Assembly (NCBI GenBank): GCA_012727535.1
Contig: JAAYGU010000024.1
Span: forward strand, 1-41,105
Reading direction: 5' to 3'
DNA: 41,105 nucleotides
Origin: Bacillota bacterium
GTDB taxonomy: Bacteria; Bacillota; UBA4882; UBA10575
Each line of letters opens with the position of its first letter. The stretch's first letter is position 1. The notes beneath the pieces were generated by a model. The model saw only the letters and a list, made by a program, of their open reading frames with translations. It was not told the DNA's origin and did no database searches. The position numbers and the translations under genes were made by a program. Positions 7,995-16,673 of the stretch are shown here, piece after piece.

Positions 7995-8027
7995 GATATG
8001 TGCTATTTTGGAGATATGTGCTATGAT
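7995..8027 (+). promoter_or_regulatory. Promoter region of the LacI-type gene with a tandem 12-bp repeat
   Basis: GATATGTGCTAT occurs twice, at 7995-8006 and 8013-8024, 18 bases apart. The second copy forms an extended -10 element, TGCTATGAT (8019-8027), 26 bases before the ATG at 8054. No convincing -35 element is seen, as is usual for extended -10 promoters. Confidence 0.4.
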
Positions 8028-8053
8028 TGATGGGAGGATAATGAGGTGGTGTA

Positions 8054-9067
8054 ATGACAACTCTGAAAAAGGTTGCCGAATACGCCGGAGTTTCTACTAG
8101 TACAGTATCCCGGGTCATTGCCGGCAAACCCTATGTCAAGGAAGAGACGAGACAGCGGGTATTAAAAGCAGTGCAGGAACTATCCTATAGCCCTAACATC
8201 CTGGCGAAAAGCTTGAAAGTGGGACGTACCAATACCATCGCCTTAATGGTACCCAGTATTCAGAACCAAATGTTCCCGATTGTGACCAGGGGTGTTGAGG
8301 ATACCGCCCGCAAGCACGGTTATACAGTAATCCTCTGTAACACCGATGAGAACATAGAGGTTGAAAAGGAATACATAAGGAAACTCCAGAATCGATGGAT
8401 TGACGGCTTTATTGTCTGTTCAATGCTGCCCGACAGCGACCATATTAGAAAATTGAAAGCCGACGGTTTCCCAGTAGTTTTAACCTCGCGTTACTATGGC
8501 GATTCAATTGATGCAGTGATCATTGACAACTATCGTGCAGCCTATGAGGCGGTCTCTTATCTCATTATAACCGGTCATAAGAAGATCGCAATTGCCTTGG
8601 GGAGAAGGCAACTTTCACTCTATCAACAAAGACTGGAGGGTTATCTTGATGCCCTCAAAGATCATGGTCTCCCAATCGATGAACGACTGATTATGAACGA
8701 AACGAATGGAACCAATAGCTTCTATGAGCTTACCCAAAAACTACTCGACGGTCCTGTTATCCCCGACGCGATCTTTGCGACTAGTGATCCCAAAGCGATT
8801 GTGGTAGTCAGAGCAATTAAAGACCGGGGATTCCGCATACCGGAGGATATTTCCGTATTGGGAATCGACAATATTGAAATGAGTGCTTTTATGGAACCAC
8901 CACTTACCACAGTATCCCAGCCCTTATATGAGATGGGCGCTCTAGCCGCCAAAAAACTGATTGATTTAATCGACCATAAAAATAAGAGTGAGGAACCTCC
9001 TGCTCCTGTGGTGGATGTTTTAGAGACTGAATTGATCATTAGGAAATCTACCGCCAGGAGGAAGTAA
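8054..9067 (+). CDS. LacI/GalR-family transcriptional regulator
   Basis: This is a 337-residue regulator with the classical LacI helix-turn-helix at residues 1-26 (TLKKVAEYAGVSTSTVSRVIAGK), a hinge helix (SPNILAKSLKVGRT) and a periplasmic-binding-protein-like effector domain (TIALMVPSIQNQMFPIVTRGVE, ISVLGIDNIEMSAFMEPPLTTV). The ligand should be a sugar or sugar-like metabolite. The ATG at 8054 has GAGGTGG upstream. Two matching LacI-type palindromes lie at 3250 and 9930, in front of the importer operon and of the oxidoreductase operon, so this protein probably represses both until its inducer appears. It ends five bases before the epimerase-like gene and is likely co-transcribed with it. Confidence 0.92.
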   Translation: MTTLKKVAEYAGVSTSTVSRVIAGKPYVKEETRQRVLKAVQELSYSPNILAKSLKVGRTNTIALMVPSIQNQMFPIVTRGVEDTARKHGYTVILCNTDENIEVEKEYIRKLQNRWIDGFIVCSMLPDSDHIRKLKADGFPVVLTSRYYGDSIDAVIIDNYRAAYEAVSYLIITGHKKIAIALGRRQLSLYQQRLEGYLDALKDHGLPIDERLIMNETNGTNSFYELTQKLLDGPVIPDAIFATSDPKAIVVVRAIKDRGFRIPEDISVLGIDNIEMSAFMEPPLTTVSQPLYEMGALAAKKLIDLIDHKNKSEEPPAPVVDVLETELIIRKSTARRK

Positions 9068-9072
9068 CTTTT

Positions 9073-9909
9073 ATGAATCGTTTTGGGATTAATCTCTGGA
9101 ACTGGGTACCGGTCTTTGCCGATGAACATTTAAATCTAATTGATCGTGCGGCGGAGATTGGGTTTGGTGCCGTTGAAATTGGGATGAACCAAATCAATTT
9201 CAATTATGCCGCCGTGCGCGAAAGAATTGAGGCGAACAACCTGGAGCTGACATTATGTGCGGCGCTTACTAAAGGCAGGGACATCTCAAACTTTGATGAA
9301 AGGATTAGAAATAATACAAAAAAGTATTTGCGCGAATGCCTGTACGCCGCGGAGCAGATGAAAGCCCGGTTGTTGGTTGGTCCCCTGTTTGCCGGAGGCG
9401 GGAAAGCACATCATTTAAGCGCGGACGATCGCCAAAGAGAGTGGGAGCTTGCAGTCTGTGGGTTAAGGGAAATAGCGGACGTTGCCGCAGACTGCGGGGT
9501 TGTGCTCGGTTTAGAACCCATTAATCGCTACCGTACTAGTGTCGTCAACACTGTTGAGCAGGCCCAACAGATGCTTTATGATATAGGTAAGCCCAATATT
9601 AAAATTCTCTTCGATATGTACCAGGCTAATATTGAAGAAGCGGACCTCTGTGTTGCCCTGGAGACAATATTAAAAGCTAATCAACTGGTTCATTTCCACG
9701 CTTGCGAAAACCATAGAGGGGCGCCGGGGATGGGGCACATACCATGGCATAAGCTAATCCCTCTGCTTAAAAAGTATAAGTACGAGGGGCATGTGACCAT
9801 GGAGACTTTTGTTGAAGGCGCATTGGACGGAGCATGGTATAATTTTGGGGTTACCCAGGATGAGTTGGCGGAGATTGGACTGAGGAACCTCAGAAAACTT
9901 TTTAATTAA
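9073..9909 (+). CDS. TIM-barrel sugar isomerase/epimerase (D-tagatose 3-epimerase / hydroxypyruvate isomerase-like)
   Basis: The 278-residue protein belongs to the xylose-isomerase-like TIM barrels. The metal-binding tetrad of ketose 3-epimerases can be placed: Glu148 in LGLEPINRYRT, Asp181 in ILFDMYQANIEE, His209 in VHFHACENHRG and Glu244 in VTMETFVEG. The EPINR motif and the HACENHRG-APGMGHIPW stretch are those of the D-tagatose/D-psicose 3-epimerase branch. It probably interconverts ketoses or isomerises a keto-sugar intermediate. AGGAGG inside the end of the regulator gene serves as ribosome site. The alternatives, 2-keto-inositol dehydratase or C-glycoside-cleaving relatives of the same fold, cannot be excluded, but the small partner subunit of the latter is absent here. 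Confidence 0.82.
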   Translation: MNRFGINLWNWVPVFADEHLNLIDRAAEIGFGAVEIGMNQINFNYAAVRERIEANNLELTLCAALTKGRDISNFDERIRNNTKKYLRECLYAAEQMKARLLVGPLFAGGGKAHHLSADDRQREWELAVCGLREIADVAADCGVVLGLEPINRYRTSVVNTVEQAQQMLYDIGKPNIKILFDMYQANIEEADLCVALETILKANQLVHFHACENHRGAPGMGHIPWHKLIPLLKKYKYEGHVTMETFVEGALDGAWYNFGVTQDELAEIGLRNLRKLFN

Positions 9910-9929
9910 AGGATTGATCTATCTATTTT

Positions 9930-9945
9930 TTGCAATCGATTACAA
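9930..9945. promoter_or_regulatory. LacI-family operator, site 2
   Basis: TTGCAATCGATTACAA differs at one base from the perfect palindrome at 3250-3265 and shares the following GGC. It lies 44 bases before the flavoenzyme gene at 9989, implying that the oxidoreductase genes form a second transcription unit under the same regulator. A clear -35/-10 pair was not identified beside it; TATTTT at 9924-9929 is the best -10 candidate. Confidence 0.7.
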
Positions 9946-9988
9946 GGCAGTGTTTTGATCTTAAACATAAAAAAGGAGTGGATCTGTA

Positions 9989-11353
9989 ATGGCAGCTTTT
10001 GAGAAATTCAACTTTAAAACTCTGGATGAGATTAGAGGCAAGGTTGAAGCACTGGGCGTGAAAGTTAATTTTTCTACCGATCTGTCACCTTTAGCAAAAC
10101 CGGTAAAGATTGGTACAAGAACCGCGCCCAATGCCCTCGCCATTTTGCCGATGGAAGGTTGTGACAGCGAACAAGACGGTAGTCCGTCTGAACTGGTGAA
10201 AAGAAGATACCAGCGCTTTGCTGCCGGGGGAGCCGGGCTACTCTGGTTTGAAGCCTGTGCTGTCGTTCCCGAAGGGAAAGCAAACCCTCTCCAGATGTCT
10301 CTAACCAAAGGGAACGCCGGGGCATTTGCCGAACTGGTTAAAAATACAGATTTATGGGCAGAGGAGGCCAACGGTCGTGGCCATAAGCCGGTGAAGGTAC
10401 TCCAGTTAACCCACTCTGGCCGGTATTCGCGTCCGGTGGATGTCGCGGCACCAATGGTGGCCCAGCACGACCCCCTGCTCGATCCCAGAGTTGGACTGGC
10501 TCCGGACGCACCGGTCGTTACCGATGAGTACCTGGATGAGTTGATCGAAAAATATGTAGAGGCCGCCTTACTGGCCAGGGAAGTTGGGTTTGACGGTGTT
10601 GACATTAAAGCCTGTCATCGCTATTTAATCTCCGAGCTTTTAGCCAGTCATACCCGAGAGGGTAAATATGGAGGCAGTTTTGAAAACCGCACCCGTTTTT
10701 TACTTGATACCATAAAAGCCGTTCGTCAAGCAGTGGGCGATGATTTTATTATTGCCTGCCGTTTTAATGTCTTTGATGCGCATCCCTATCCCTATGGCTT
10801 TGGTGTGAGTAAAGATGATTGCTGGGTGCCGGATTTAACAGAGCCGCTGGCCCTTGTGCAATTACTAGTCGACAACGGTGTAGATCTTCTTAGTAATTCG
10901 GCCGGAAACCCTTATTATCGATTCCCCCAGGTGACCAGACCATTCGACCAACCTACGATTGGGGGAGAAACCCCTAATGAGCACCCCTTAGAGAGTGTGG
11001 CTAGGCTCTTTGAGTTTACGCGCCAGATTCAAAAGGCGGCGGGCAGTGTCCCGGTGGTCGGCAATGGTTATAGCTGGCTACGGCAATTCCTGCCCTATAT
11101 CGGAGCGGCTAATTTGGCGGATGGTTCCTGCTCGATTGTCGGTCTTGGACGACAAGGATTTGCTTACCCAGATGCACCAAAGGATATTTTGACCAAAGGG
11201 GAGATGGATCCGAAAAAATCCTGCATCGCTTGTAGCAAATGTACACAGATCATGCGTGACCACGGCCGGACAGGTTGTGTGATTAGAGATCGTGAAGTTT
11301 ATGTCCCATTGTACAATGAAGCAAGAAACAATGCCCAAAAAAGTGGAAAATAA
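9989..11353 (+). CDS. Old Yellow Enzyme-type NADH:flavin oxidoreductase with a C-terminal 4Fe-4S motif
   Basis: This is a 454-residue FMN TIM-barrel protein: LPMEGCDSEQDGSPSELVKRRYQRFAAGGAGLLWFEACAVVPEG, QLTHSGRYSRP and ELLASHTREGKYGGSFENRTRF are typical of the family. Four cysteines near the end (Cys412, 415, 418 and 430, CIACSKC-x11-C) match the 4Fe-4S site of 2,4-dienoyl-CoA reductase-like members. The FAD/NAD domain those enzymes carry behind it is missing. The usual active-site pair H-x-x-H/N appears as K-x-x-H in DIKACHRYL. It probably reduces, or in reverse forms, an activated double bond in a pathway intermediate, taking electrons from a partner protein. AAGGAG precedes ATG 9989. Operator site 2 lies upstream. 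Confidence 0.85.
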   Translation: MAAFEKFNFKTLDEIRGKVEALGVKVNFSTDLSPLAKPVKIGTRTAPNALAILPMEGCDSEQDGSPSELVKRRYQRFAAGGAGLLWFEACAVVPEGKANPLQMSLTKGNAGAFAELVKNTDLWAEEANGRGHKPVKVLQLTHSGRYSRPVDVAAPMVAQHDPLLDPRVGLAPDAPVVTDEYLDELIEKYVEAALLAREVGFDGVDIKACHRYLISELLASHTREGKYGGSFENRTRFLLDTIKAVRQAVGDDFIIACRFNVFDAHPYPYGFGVSKDDCWVPDLTEPLALVQLLVDNGVDLLSNSAGNPYYRFPQVTRPFDQPTIGGETPNEHPLESVARLFEFTRQIQKAAGSVPVVGNGYSWLRQFLPYIGAANLADGSCSIVGLGRQGFAYPDAPKDILTKGEMDPKKSCIACSKCTQIMRDHGRTGCVIRDREVYVPLYNEARNNAQKSGK

Positions 11354-11364
11354 AGGTGGTAACG

Positions 11365-12393
11365 ATGAGTAAATTAATCAATAGAGTCGGCAGAGTGGTT
11401 GCGCCTGGGGTTGTTGAATTTTTAAAACGCCAGGTTGAAGAAGCAGGCCCCCACCAGGTAGTAGTGAAAATTGTTTCCAGTGCCATCTGTGGCAGTGACT
11501 TACATATTTTCAAGGGCAAACATCCGTCAGCCCCCTTACCGGTTACCATCGGCCATGAGTTTTCGGGTGAGGTTGTGGCAACAGGCAGTGAAGTTACAAA
11601 AGTTAAAATTGGCGATCGAGTAACGGTCGAGCCGGTGGTCACCTGTGGAAAATGTATGCCCTGCCGGACTGGCAATTACGGGTATTGTGAGCAGATCAGT
11701 TTTACTTATCGCACCGGAAACGGGGCAATGGCTGACTATATAACAGTGGAAGAGGCTTATCTGTATAAACTGCCCGAGCACTTATCATACGATGCCGGGG
11801 CGCTCCTTGAACCCCTCTCCGTGGCGACTCATGCCGTGCGTCGCGCAGAGATCGAAATGGGAGAAAAGGTTCTGGTCATTGGCGCCGGTGCCATTGGCCT
11901 ACTCATTGCTGCTCTCTGCAGGCTCAGGGGGGCAACCGAGGTAGCGATCGTTGATTTTTTACCTAAACGCCTGGAAATGGCTATGGAGCTTGGGGCGACA
12001 ACCGTAATTAACCCGTCGGAACAAAGTGTTGAAGAGGCGGTTAAGGAATTAACCGGAGGGAGCGGGGTTGATAAATCCTTCGAGTGTGTAGGAATGGAGG
12101 TAACCTTTAACCAGGCCATGATGGCACTGAGAAAGAATGGGTTGGCAACGATCGTGGGTATTTTTGAGCAGCCCCAGATCACCATCCCCGCCACCCGTTT
12201 TATTACCCATGAGATCAGAGTACAGGGTTCTCAGGGTTATTGTTGGGATTTCCCTGTTGCGCTTGAGATGTCAAAATACATAGATCTTGAAAAGTTGATT
12301 ACCCACCAATTCCCGCTAGAGGATCTGCAACAAGCTCTGGAAACAAGCATCGATCCAAATTCAGGTTCGATCAAAATAGTTTTGCACCCATAA
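11365..12393 (+). CDS. Zinc-dependent medium-chain alcohol/polyol dehydrogenase
   Basis: This is a 342-residue MDR protein. Catalytic-zinc ligands are Cys42 (ICGSDLH) and His64-Glu65 (GHEFSGEV). The structural-zinc cysteines are Cys94, 97, 100 and 108 (CGKCMPCRTGNYGYC). The NAD-binding site is VLVIGAGAIGLLIAAL. It resembles sorbitol, threonine and galactitol dehydrogenases and should oxidise a secondary alcohol of a polyol or sugar derivative with NAD. The ATG at 11365 is preferred over the GTG at 11356 because AAAGGTGG ends five bases before it. It follows the flavoenzyme by 11 bases and precedes the SDR by 23, so these three are one operon. Confidence 0.9.
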   Translation: MSKLINRVGRVVAPGVVEFLKRQVEEAGPHQVVVKIVSSAICGSDLHIFKGKHPSAPLPVTIGHEFSGEVVATGSEVTKVKIGDRVTVEPVVTCGKCMPCRTGNYGYCEQISFTYRTGNGAMADYITVEEAYLYKLPEHLSYDAGALLEPLSVATHAVRRAEIEMGEKVLVIGAGAIGLLIAALCRLRGATEVAIVDFLPKRLEMAMELGATTVINPSEQSVEEAVKELTGGSGVDKSFECVGMEVTFNQAMMALRKNGLATIVGIFEQPQITIPATRFITHEIRVQGSQGYCWDFPVALEMSKYIDLEKLITHQFPLEDLQQALETSIDPNSGSIKIVLHP

Positions 12394-12416
12394 ATTACTG
12401 GAAAGGGAGTGTAGCT

Positions 12417-13184
12417 ATGAAGAAAACAGCGATTGTTACTGGCGGGAGCCGGGGAATTGGCTTTGCTATCGCCCGTCAGTTAGGGGAAGACGGATACAAC
12501 ATTGTCATTCTGGCCAGGAACCCAGAGGAGAGTTATAAAGAAAACTTAGAAGAGTTGACCAAAAGAGGGATTGAGTACCTTTATGTCCAGGGGACGATTG
12601 CCGAGGCGGAGGATAGGAAGAAATGTGTTGAGGAAGCGGTTCAGCAGTTTGGCCGCATTGATGTCCTGGTCAATAACGCCGGGGTAGCCCCCACGGTCCG
12701 TGCCGATCTGCTCGAGATGACTGAGGAAAGTTTTGACCGGGTGATTGGGATCAATACCAAGGGAACGATGTTCATGACTCAGATTGTAGCCAAGCAGATG
12801 CTGAAGCAAGAACCGCTCGGACCGAAGAGAGGAACGATTATCAACATTTCCTCATGTTCAGCCGTGGTCTCTTCGACAAATCGGGGTGAATACTGCGTAT
12901 CAAAAGCCGGTATTTCCATGCTCACTACCTTATACGCCGATCGCCTGGCCGGTGAGGGTATCCTGGTCCATGAGGTCCGGCCCGGTGTGATTGCGACGGA
13001 CATGACTTCCAAAGTAAAGGAGAAATACGATAAACTTATTGCGGATGGCATGTTTCCAATTAAGCGGTGGGGCCAGCCGGAAGATGTTGCCGACGTCGTT
13101 TCGGCGCTCTGTTCTGATAAGTTCCTGTATACCACGGGTAACTACATTGATGTTGATGGTGGGTTCCATATCAAAAGATTGTAA
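12417..13184 (+). CDS. Short-chain dehydrogenase/reductase (3-ketoacyl-ACP reductase-like)
   Basis: This is a 255-residue classical SDR with TGGSRGIG (8-15) for NAD(P), NNAG (86-89), and a catalytic Ser around 146, Tyr159 and Lys163 in SCSAVVSSTNRGEYCVSKAG. The C terminus ends with the usual GNYIDVDGGFHI. Naming by similarity would give FabG, but the position between a polyol dehydrogenase and a flavoprotein makes a keto-sugar or cyclic-ketone reductase more likely. AAAGGGAG precedes the ATG. Substrate unknown. Confidence 0.88.
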   Translation: MKKTAIVTGGSRGIGFAIARQLGEDGYNIVILARNPEESYKENLEELTKRGIEYLYVQGTIAEAEDRKKCVEEAVQQFGRIDVLVNNAGVAPTVRADLLEMTEESFDRVIGINTKGTMFMTQIVAKQMLKQEPLGPKRGTIINISSCSAVVSSTNRGEYCVSKAGISMLTTLYADRLAGEGILVHEVRPGVIATDMTSKVKEKYDKLIADGMFPIKRWGQPEDVADVVSALCSDKFLYTTGNYIDVDGGFHIKRL

Positions 13185-13274
13185 TAAGGAAAACAGCTTA
13201 TATATCCCTCCCCTTTAACATGCCTAAGCTTGTTGGAGTAGGGACTAATTAGAAATATTTAAAGCTTTACCTGG

Positions 13275-13340
13275 CCGGGACAGAATCGAAGAATACTATG
13301 CCCAGAAATTCAAGTCAGGGAGAACACCATTCTGTCCCGG
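13275..13340. repeat. 12-bp inverted repeat with long loop in the gap before the flavoprotein gene
   Basis: CCGGGACAGAAT (13275-13286) and its exact complement (13329-13340) are 42 bases apart. No T tract follows. The region 13246-13352 also reads without stop in one plus-strand frame (ending RTPFCPGGDYN) but has no start or ribosome site, so a gene relic is possible. Confidence 0.4.
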
Positions 13341-13409
13341 CGGAGATTATAACTAAACTGGATTTTATACCGGGGAAAAAGATAATTACCTTCGGAGAAG
13401 GAGGGCAAG

Positions 13410-15371
13410 ATGAGGGAGACTGTAATAGAAATCAAAGGTTATCCCATTAAAGTTTACTCCTTTAATACTGTCGTGGTCGGGACGGGGGCCGCAGGCTTAA
13501 ATGCGGCGGATCGGCTGGCGGGTTATGGGCAAAAGGATATTGCCATTGTGACCGAGTATGTTAACGCCGGGACCTCCAGAAATACCGGCTCCGACAAACA
13601 GACTTACTATAAGTTAACCTTGTCAGGTGGAGAGCCAGACTCCGTAGAGGAGCTGGCCCAAACTCTCTTTGACGGGCAGTGTGTCGATGGCGATCATGCG
13701 CTGTGCGAGGCGGCGCTGTCGGCACAGTGTTTTCTAAGACTGGTGGAGCTTGGCGTTCCCTTCCCGCGTAATCGGTTTGGTGAATACATCGGCTACAAAA
13801 CCGACCATGATCCGAGAAGGCGTGCCACCTCAGCCGGTCCTTACACCTCAAAGTTTATGACGGAATGCCTGGAGCGCTCCGTCCGGGAGAAGAAGATTCC
13901 AATCTTCGATCGATTACAGGTCATTAAGATTCTTACCAACGGTAACCGGCTCCGGGGAATTCTCTGCCTTAATCTTAAAGATACCCGGGAGCCAGAAGAA
14001 AGATATATTGCCTTTAACTGTAGAAACCTAATATATGCTACCGGTGGTCCGGCCGGGATGTACGCCGATTCGGTCTACCCCTTTGGCCATTATGGCGCGA
14101 CGGGGATTGCTTTTGAAGCCGGGGTCAGGGGGAAGAATCTGACCGAGTGGCAATATGGTTTGGCCTCACTCAAGCCCCGCTGGAATGTATCCGGCACTTA
14201 TATGCAGGCCCTGCCTAAGTTTATCTCCACGGACCAAGATGGTAATGATCCAAGAGAGTTTCTCTTTGATTTCTTCCCGGATAAAGGCGTGATGCTCACC
14301 AATGTGTTTTTAAAAGGCTACCAGTGGCCCTTTGATGTCCGCAAAGTCCGGGATGGTGCTTCGATTATTGATCTCCTGGTTTACATTGAGACTTGCTTGA
14401 AGGGACGCCGGGTTTTCCTTGATTACCGTGAAAACCCCGGAAATGAGGCGATCGACTACTCCGCTCTTTCCAGCGAAGCCCGGGAGTATCTGGAGCGGGC
14501 CGGGGCAACCTTTGGTACACCGATCGAAAGGCTTGCTCATATGAACGCTCCGGCAGTAAGCTTTTATAAGGATAAAGGGGTGGACCTTTACCAGGAACCG
14601 TTGGAGATTGCCCTCTGTGCCCAACATAATAATGGCGGGTTAACCATTGATCAGTGGTGGCAAACCAATGTGGAAGGTCTTTTTGCCGTCGGGGAAGTCA
14701 GCGCCAGCCACGGTGTTTATCGTCCTGGTGGCTCTGCGCTCAACGCCGGCCAAGTGGGCTCGACCAGAGCAGCCCAGTATATTGCTGCTCACGGTATAGG
14801 CGAGCCGTTAGCGGTAGAAACATTCCATGCCGAGGTGGCCTCTTCTGTCAGTGATGCCCTGGCGCTGGGCGAGGCGGTCCTGGACGAAACTGATAATGTC
14901 GAACAGATCTGGATCGAGGCCGCTAAACGGATGAGCCGCTTTGGGGCGGCGATTCGCAGTCTTGATGGCCTATTACAGGCTATTGCCGCGACGAAAAAAG
15001 AACTCTTGGACTTTAATCGGAAGGTTAAAATCTCCTCTCCGCAGAAGCTGCCCAAGGTTTATCGCCTATACGATGTTCTTCTCTGCCAGTATGTTTATCT
15101 AAATGCGATGGTCGATTACATCCAAAAGGGGGGAAAGAGCCGGGGCTCTGCCCTTTATACCGATCCGAATGGCCAACTTCCCTATGAAAATCTGCCGGAT
15201 ATTTTCCGCTTTGCCCTTGATGACGGTACGAGAGGCGACCAAGTACAGGAAGTATCCTATGTCAATGGTCTTGCTGAGTTCAATTGGCGAAAGGTGCGGG
15301 AAATTCCAAAAGAGGACGACTTCTTTGAGAATGTGTGGAGAAGTTTTCGGGAAAACGGCAATGTATATTAA
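13410..15371 (+). CDS. FAD-dependent fumarate reductase / succinate dehydrogenase-type flavoprotein
   Basis: This is a 653-residue protein with an N-terminal dinucleotide-binding motif (VVVGTGAAGLNAADRL, residues 21-36), a Thr/Ser-Arg-Asn segment (GTSRNTGSDKQ) and the hallmark FAD/active-site region HNNGGLTIDQWWQTNVEGLFAVGEVSASHGVYRPGGSALNAGQ. A C-terminal helical domain resembles that of flavoprotein subunits. It should carry out a two-electron dehydrogenation or reduction next to a carbonyl or carboxyl group. No Fe-S or membrane-anchor subunit gene accompanies it, so it is soluble, and the Fe-S flavoenzyme at 9989 is a plausible electron partner. GAAGGAGGG precedes the ATG. The natural substrate is not recognisable. 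Confidence 0.8.
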   Translation: MRETVIEIKGYPIKVYSFNTVVVGTGAAGLNAADRLAGYGQKDIAIVTEYVNAGTSRNTGSDKQTYYKLTLSGGEPDSVEELAQTLFDGQCVDGDHALCEAALSAQCFLRLVELGVPFPRNRFGEYIGYKTDHDPRRRATSAGPYTSKFMTECLERSVREKKIPIFDRLQVIKILTNGNRLRGILCLNLKDTREPEERYIAFNCRNLIYATGGPAGMYADSVYPFGHYGATGIAFEAGVRGKNLTEWQYGLASLKPRWNVSGTYMQALPKFISTDQDGNDPREFLFDFFPDKGVMLTNVFLKGYQWPFDVRKVRDGASIIDLLVYIETCLKGRRVFLDYRENPGNEAIDYSALSSEAREYLERAGATFGTPIERLAHMNAPAVSFYKDKGVDLYQEPLEIALCAQHNNGGLTIDQWWQTNVEGLFAVGEVSASHGVYRPGGSALNAGQVGSTRAAQYIAAHGIGEPLAVETFHAEVASSVSDALALGEAVLDETDNVEQIWIEAAKRMSRFGAAIRSLDGLLQAIAATKKELLDFNRKVKISSPQKLPKVYRLYDVLLCQYVYLNAMVDYIQKGGKSRGSALYTDPNGQLPYENLPDIFRFALDDGTRGDQVQEVSYVNGLAEFNWRKVREIPKEDDFFENVWRSFRENGNVY

Positions 15372-15391
15372 AGTTAAGGAGATGGAGATTG

Positions 15392-16591
15392 ATGGCTTCT
15401 CATGCTTTGCGGCCAAGAGGCAATATTAAATTGAAGTTATTAACTGTTTGTCTACATCTGTTAATGCTCTTTTATGCTTTCTCGGTAACGATGATCGCCC
15501 CGATGCTGCCGGTCCTGATCGAACAGTATAACTTAAGTTTAGGCCAAGGCGGGCTCTTCATGACTTTTCTGAGCATCGGGGGGATTTTAGCAATCCTCGC
15601 TGGTGGGATGGTCATCGATCGGCTCAAAAAATCATTAGTGGTGGGCGCTTCCTTTCTGGTGTATAGCTGCTGTCTGCTTTTGATGGATTTGGTCCCTTCC
15701 TTTAAAGTTCTTTTAGGCATGTTTTTTATCTTAGGGGCTAGTACAAAACTGCTCGATACAACAATCAATGCGTTTGTTTCCGATCTTCATGGGGATAACC
15801 GGAGTTTTCAGATTAACCTGTTGCATACCTTTTTTGGGATTGGGGCTCTTTTAGGGCCCCTCTACTCAAGAGTCCTACTTACGCACGGAGTTTTCTGGGG
15901 GAACACTTTCCGCCTCCTTGGTGCGATCTGTCTGTTCATCATGTTGTTATACACCGTCTCTTTAAAGGTGTATCCAGAGAGTGGGCAGAGGATGAAAACC
16001 TCAGGCGCAAAAAGTCGCTTCGGATTTGTTTTTAGCCGAGAAATAATTTTACTCTGTATCATTATGATTTTGTACAAAGGGCATCAGTCTGGTGTTAACA
16101 ACTGGCTTCCCATGTACTTACAGGATACCCTTAAATTTGATCCTTTCTTCTCCAGTTTGGCCTTGTCTGTTTTCTGGGTGGGTTTGATTTTGGCCAGGCT
16201 CACCTGTCCCAGGTTGTTGCGTTGGATTGACTCTCGGCAACTGCTTCTCTGGGGTAACTTCCTGGGGGGAATCATCTTATTAGGTGGTCTCATCATTAAT
16301 ATTCCGCTTGTTCTAATGCTCTCTGTCGGTATTACGGGTTTCTTAACGGGAGCAACCATGCCACTTTTAATCGTATTAGGCTGCGACTGGTATCCAGAGA
16401 ACTCTGGCGCAGTGTCATCGATGATTTACTTAAGCAGTACCTTTTCCAACATGCTCTTTCCTTGGGCGATCGGAGTGGTCGGTGAGGCCACTAGCTTTAA
16501 AGGGGGGATGTTGCTTACCGGCCTTCCCCTGCTCATGATCTTAATTTTTATCCTGCCACTGCTCAAAAGGGATTCTTTTAAAGAGCGTTAA
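15392..16591 (+). CDS. Major facilitator superfamily transporter
   Basis: This is a 399-residue protein with about twelve hydrophobic helices, MFS-type loops (GGMVIDRLKKSLVVGASFLVYS after helix 2) and a second half beginning near VFSREIILLCIIMILYKGHQSG. It resembles sugar-type MFS permeases such as the fucose/glucose group. ATG 15392 is chosen because AAGGAG lies ten bases before it. A longer frame from 15335 would overlap the flavoprotein gene. As the ABC importer upstream is damaged, this may be the working uptake route for the pathway. Confidence 0.82.
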   Translation: MASHALRPRGNIKLKLLTVCLHLLMLFYAFSVTMIAPMLPVLIEQYNLSLGQGGLFMTFLSIGGILAILAGGMVIDRLKKSLVVGASFLVYSCCLLLMDLVPSFKVLLGMFFILGASTKLLDTTINAFVSDLHGDNRSFQINLLHTFFGIGALLGPLYSRVLLTHGVFWGNTFRLLGAICLFIMLLYTVSLKVYPESGQRMKTSGAKSRFGFVFSREIILLCIIMILYKGHQSGVNNWLPMYLQDTLKFDPFFSSLALSVFWVGLILARLTCPRLLRWIDSRQLLLWGNFLGGIILLGGLIINIPLVLMLSVGITGFLTGATMPLLIVLGCDWYPENSGAVSSMIYLSSTFSNMLFPWAIGVVGEATSFKGGMLLTGLPLLMILIFILPLLKRDSFKER

Positions 16592-16673
16592 CTTTGCGAT
16601 GAAATTAAAGGAGATATGTGGGGTTGAGTGGAATAGCGTGAGCATTAACGGGAAAACCAAAAGGAGGAGTTTG

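Noticed and set aside
9073-9909. Assignment of the TIM-barrel gene as a C-glycoside-cleaving (DgpB/DfgA-like) subunit
   Set aside because: The small DUF6379-type partner subunit expected beside such enzymes is not present, and the EPINRYRT/HACENHRG motifs point to ketose 3-epimerases.
9961-10605. 214-residue minus-strand frame opposite the Old Yellow Enzyme gene
   Set aside because: It is Ser/Pro-rich and lies wholly antisense to a well-supported flavoenzyme gene with a good ribosome site; an antisense shadow.
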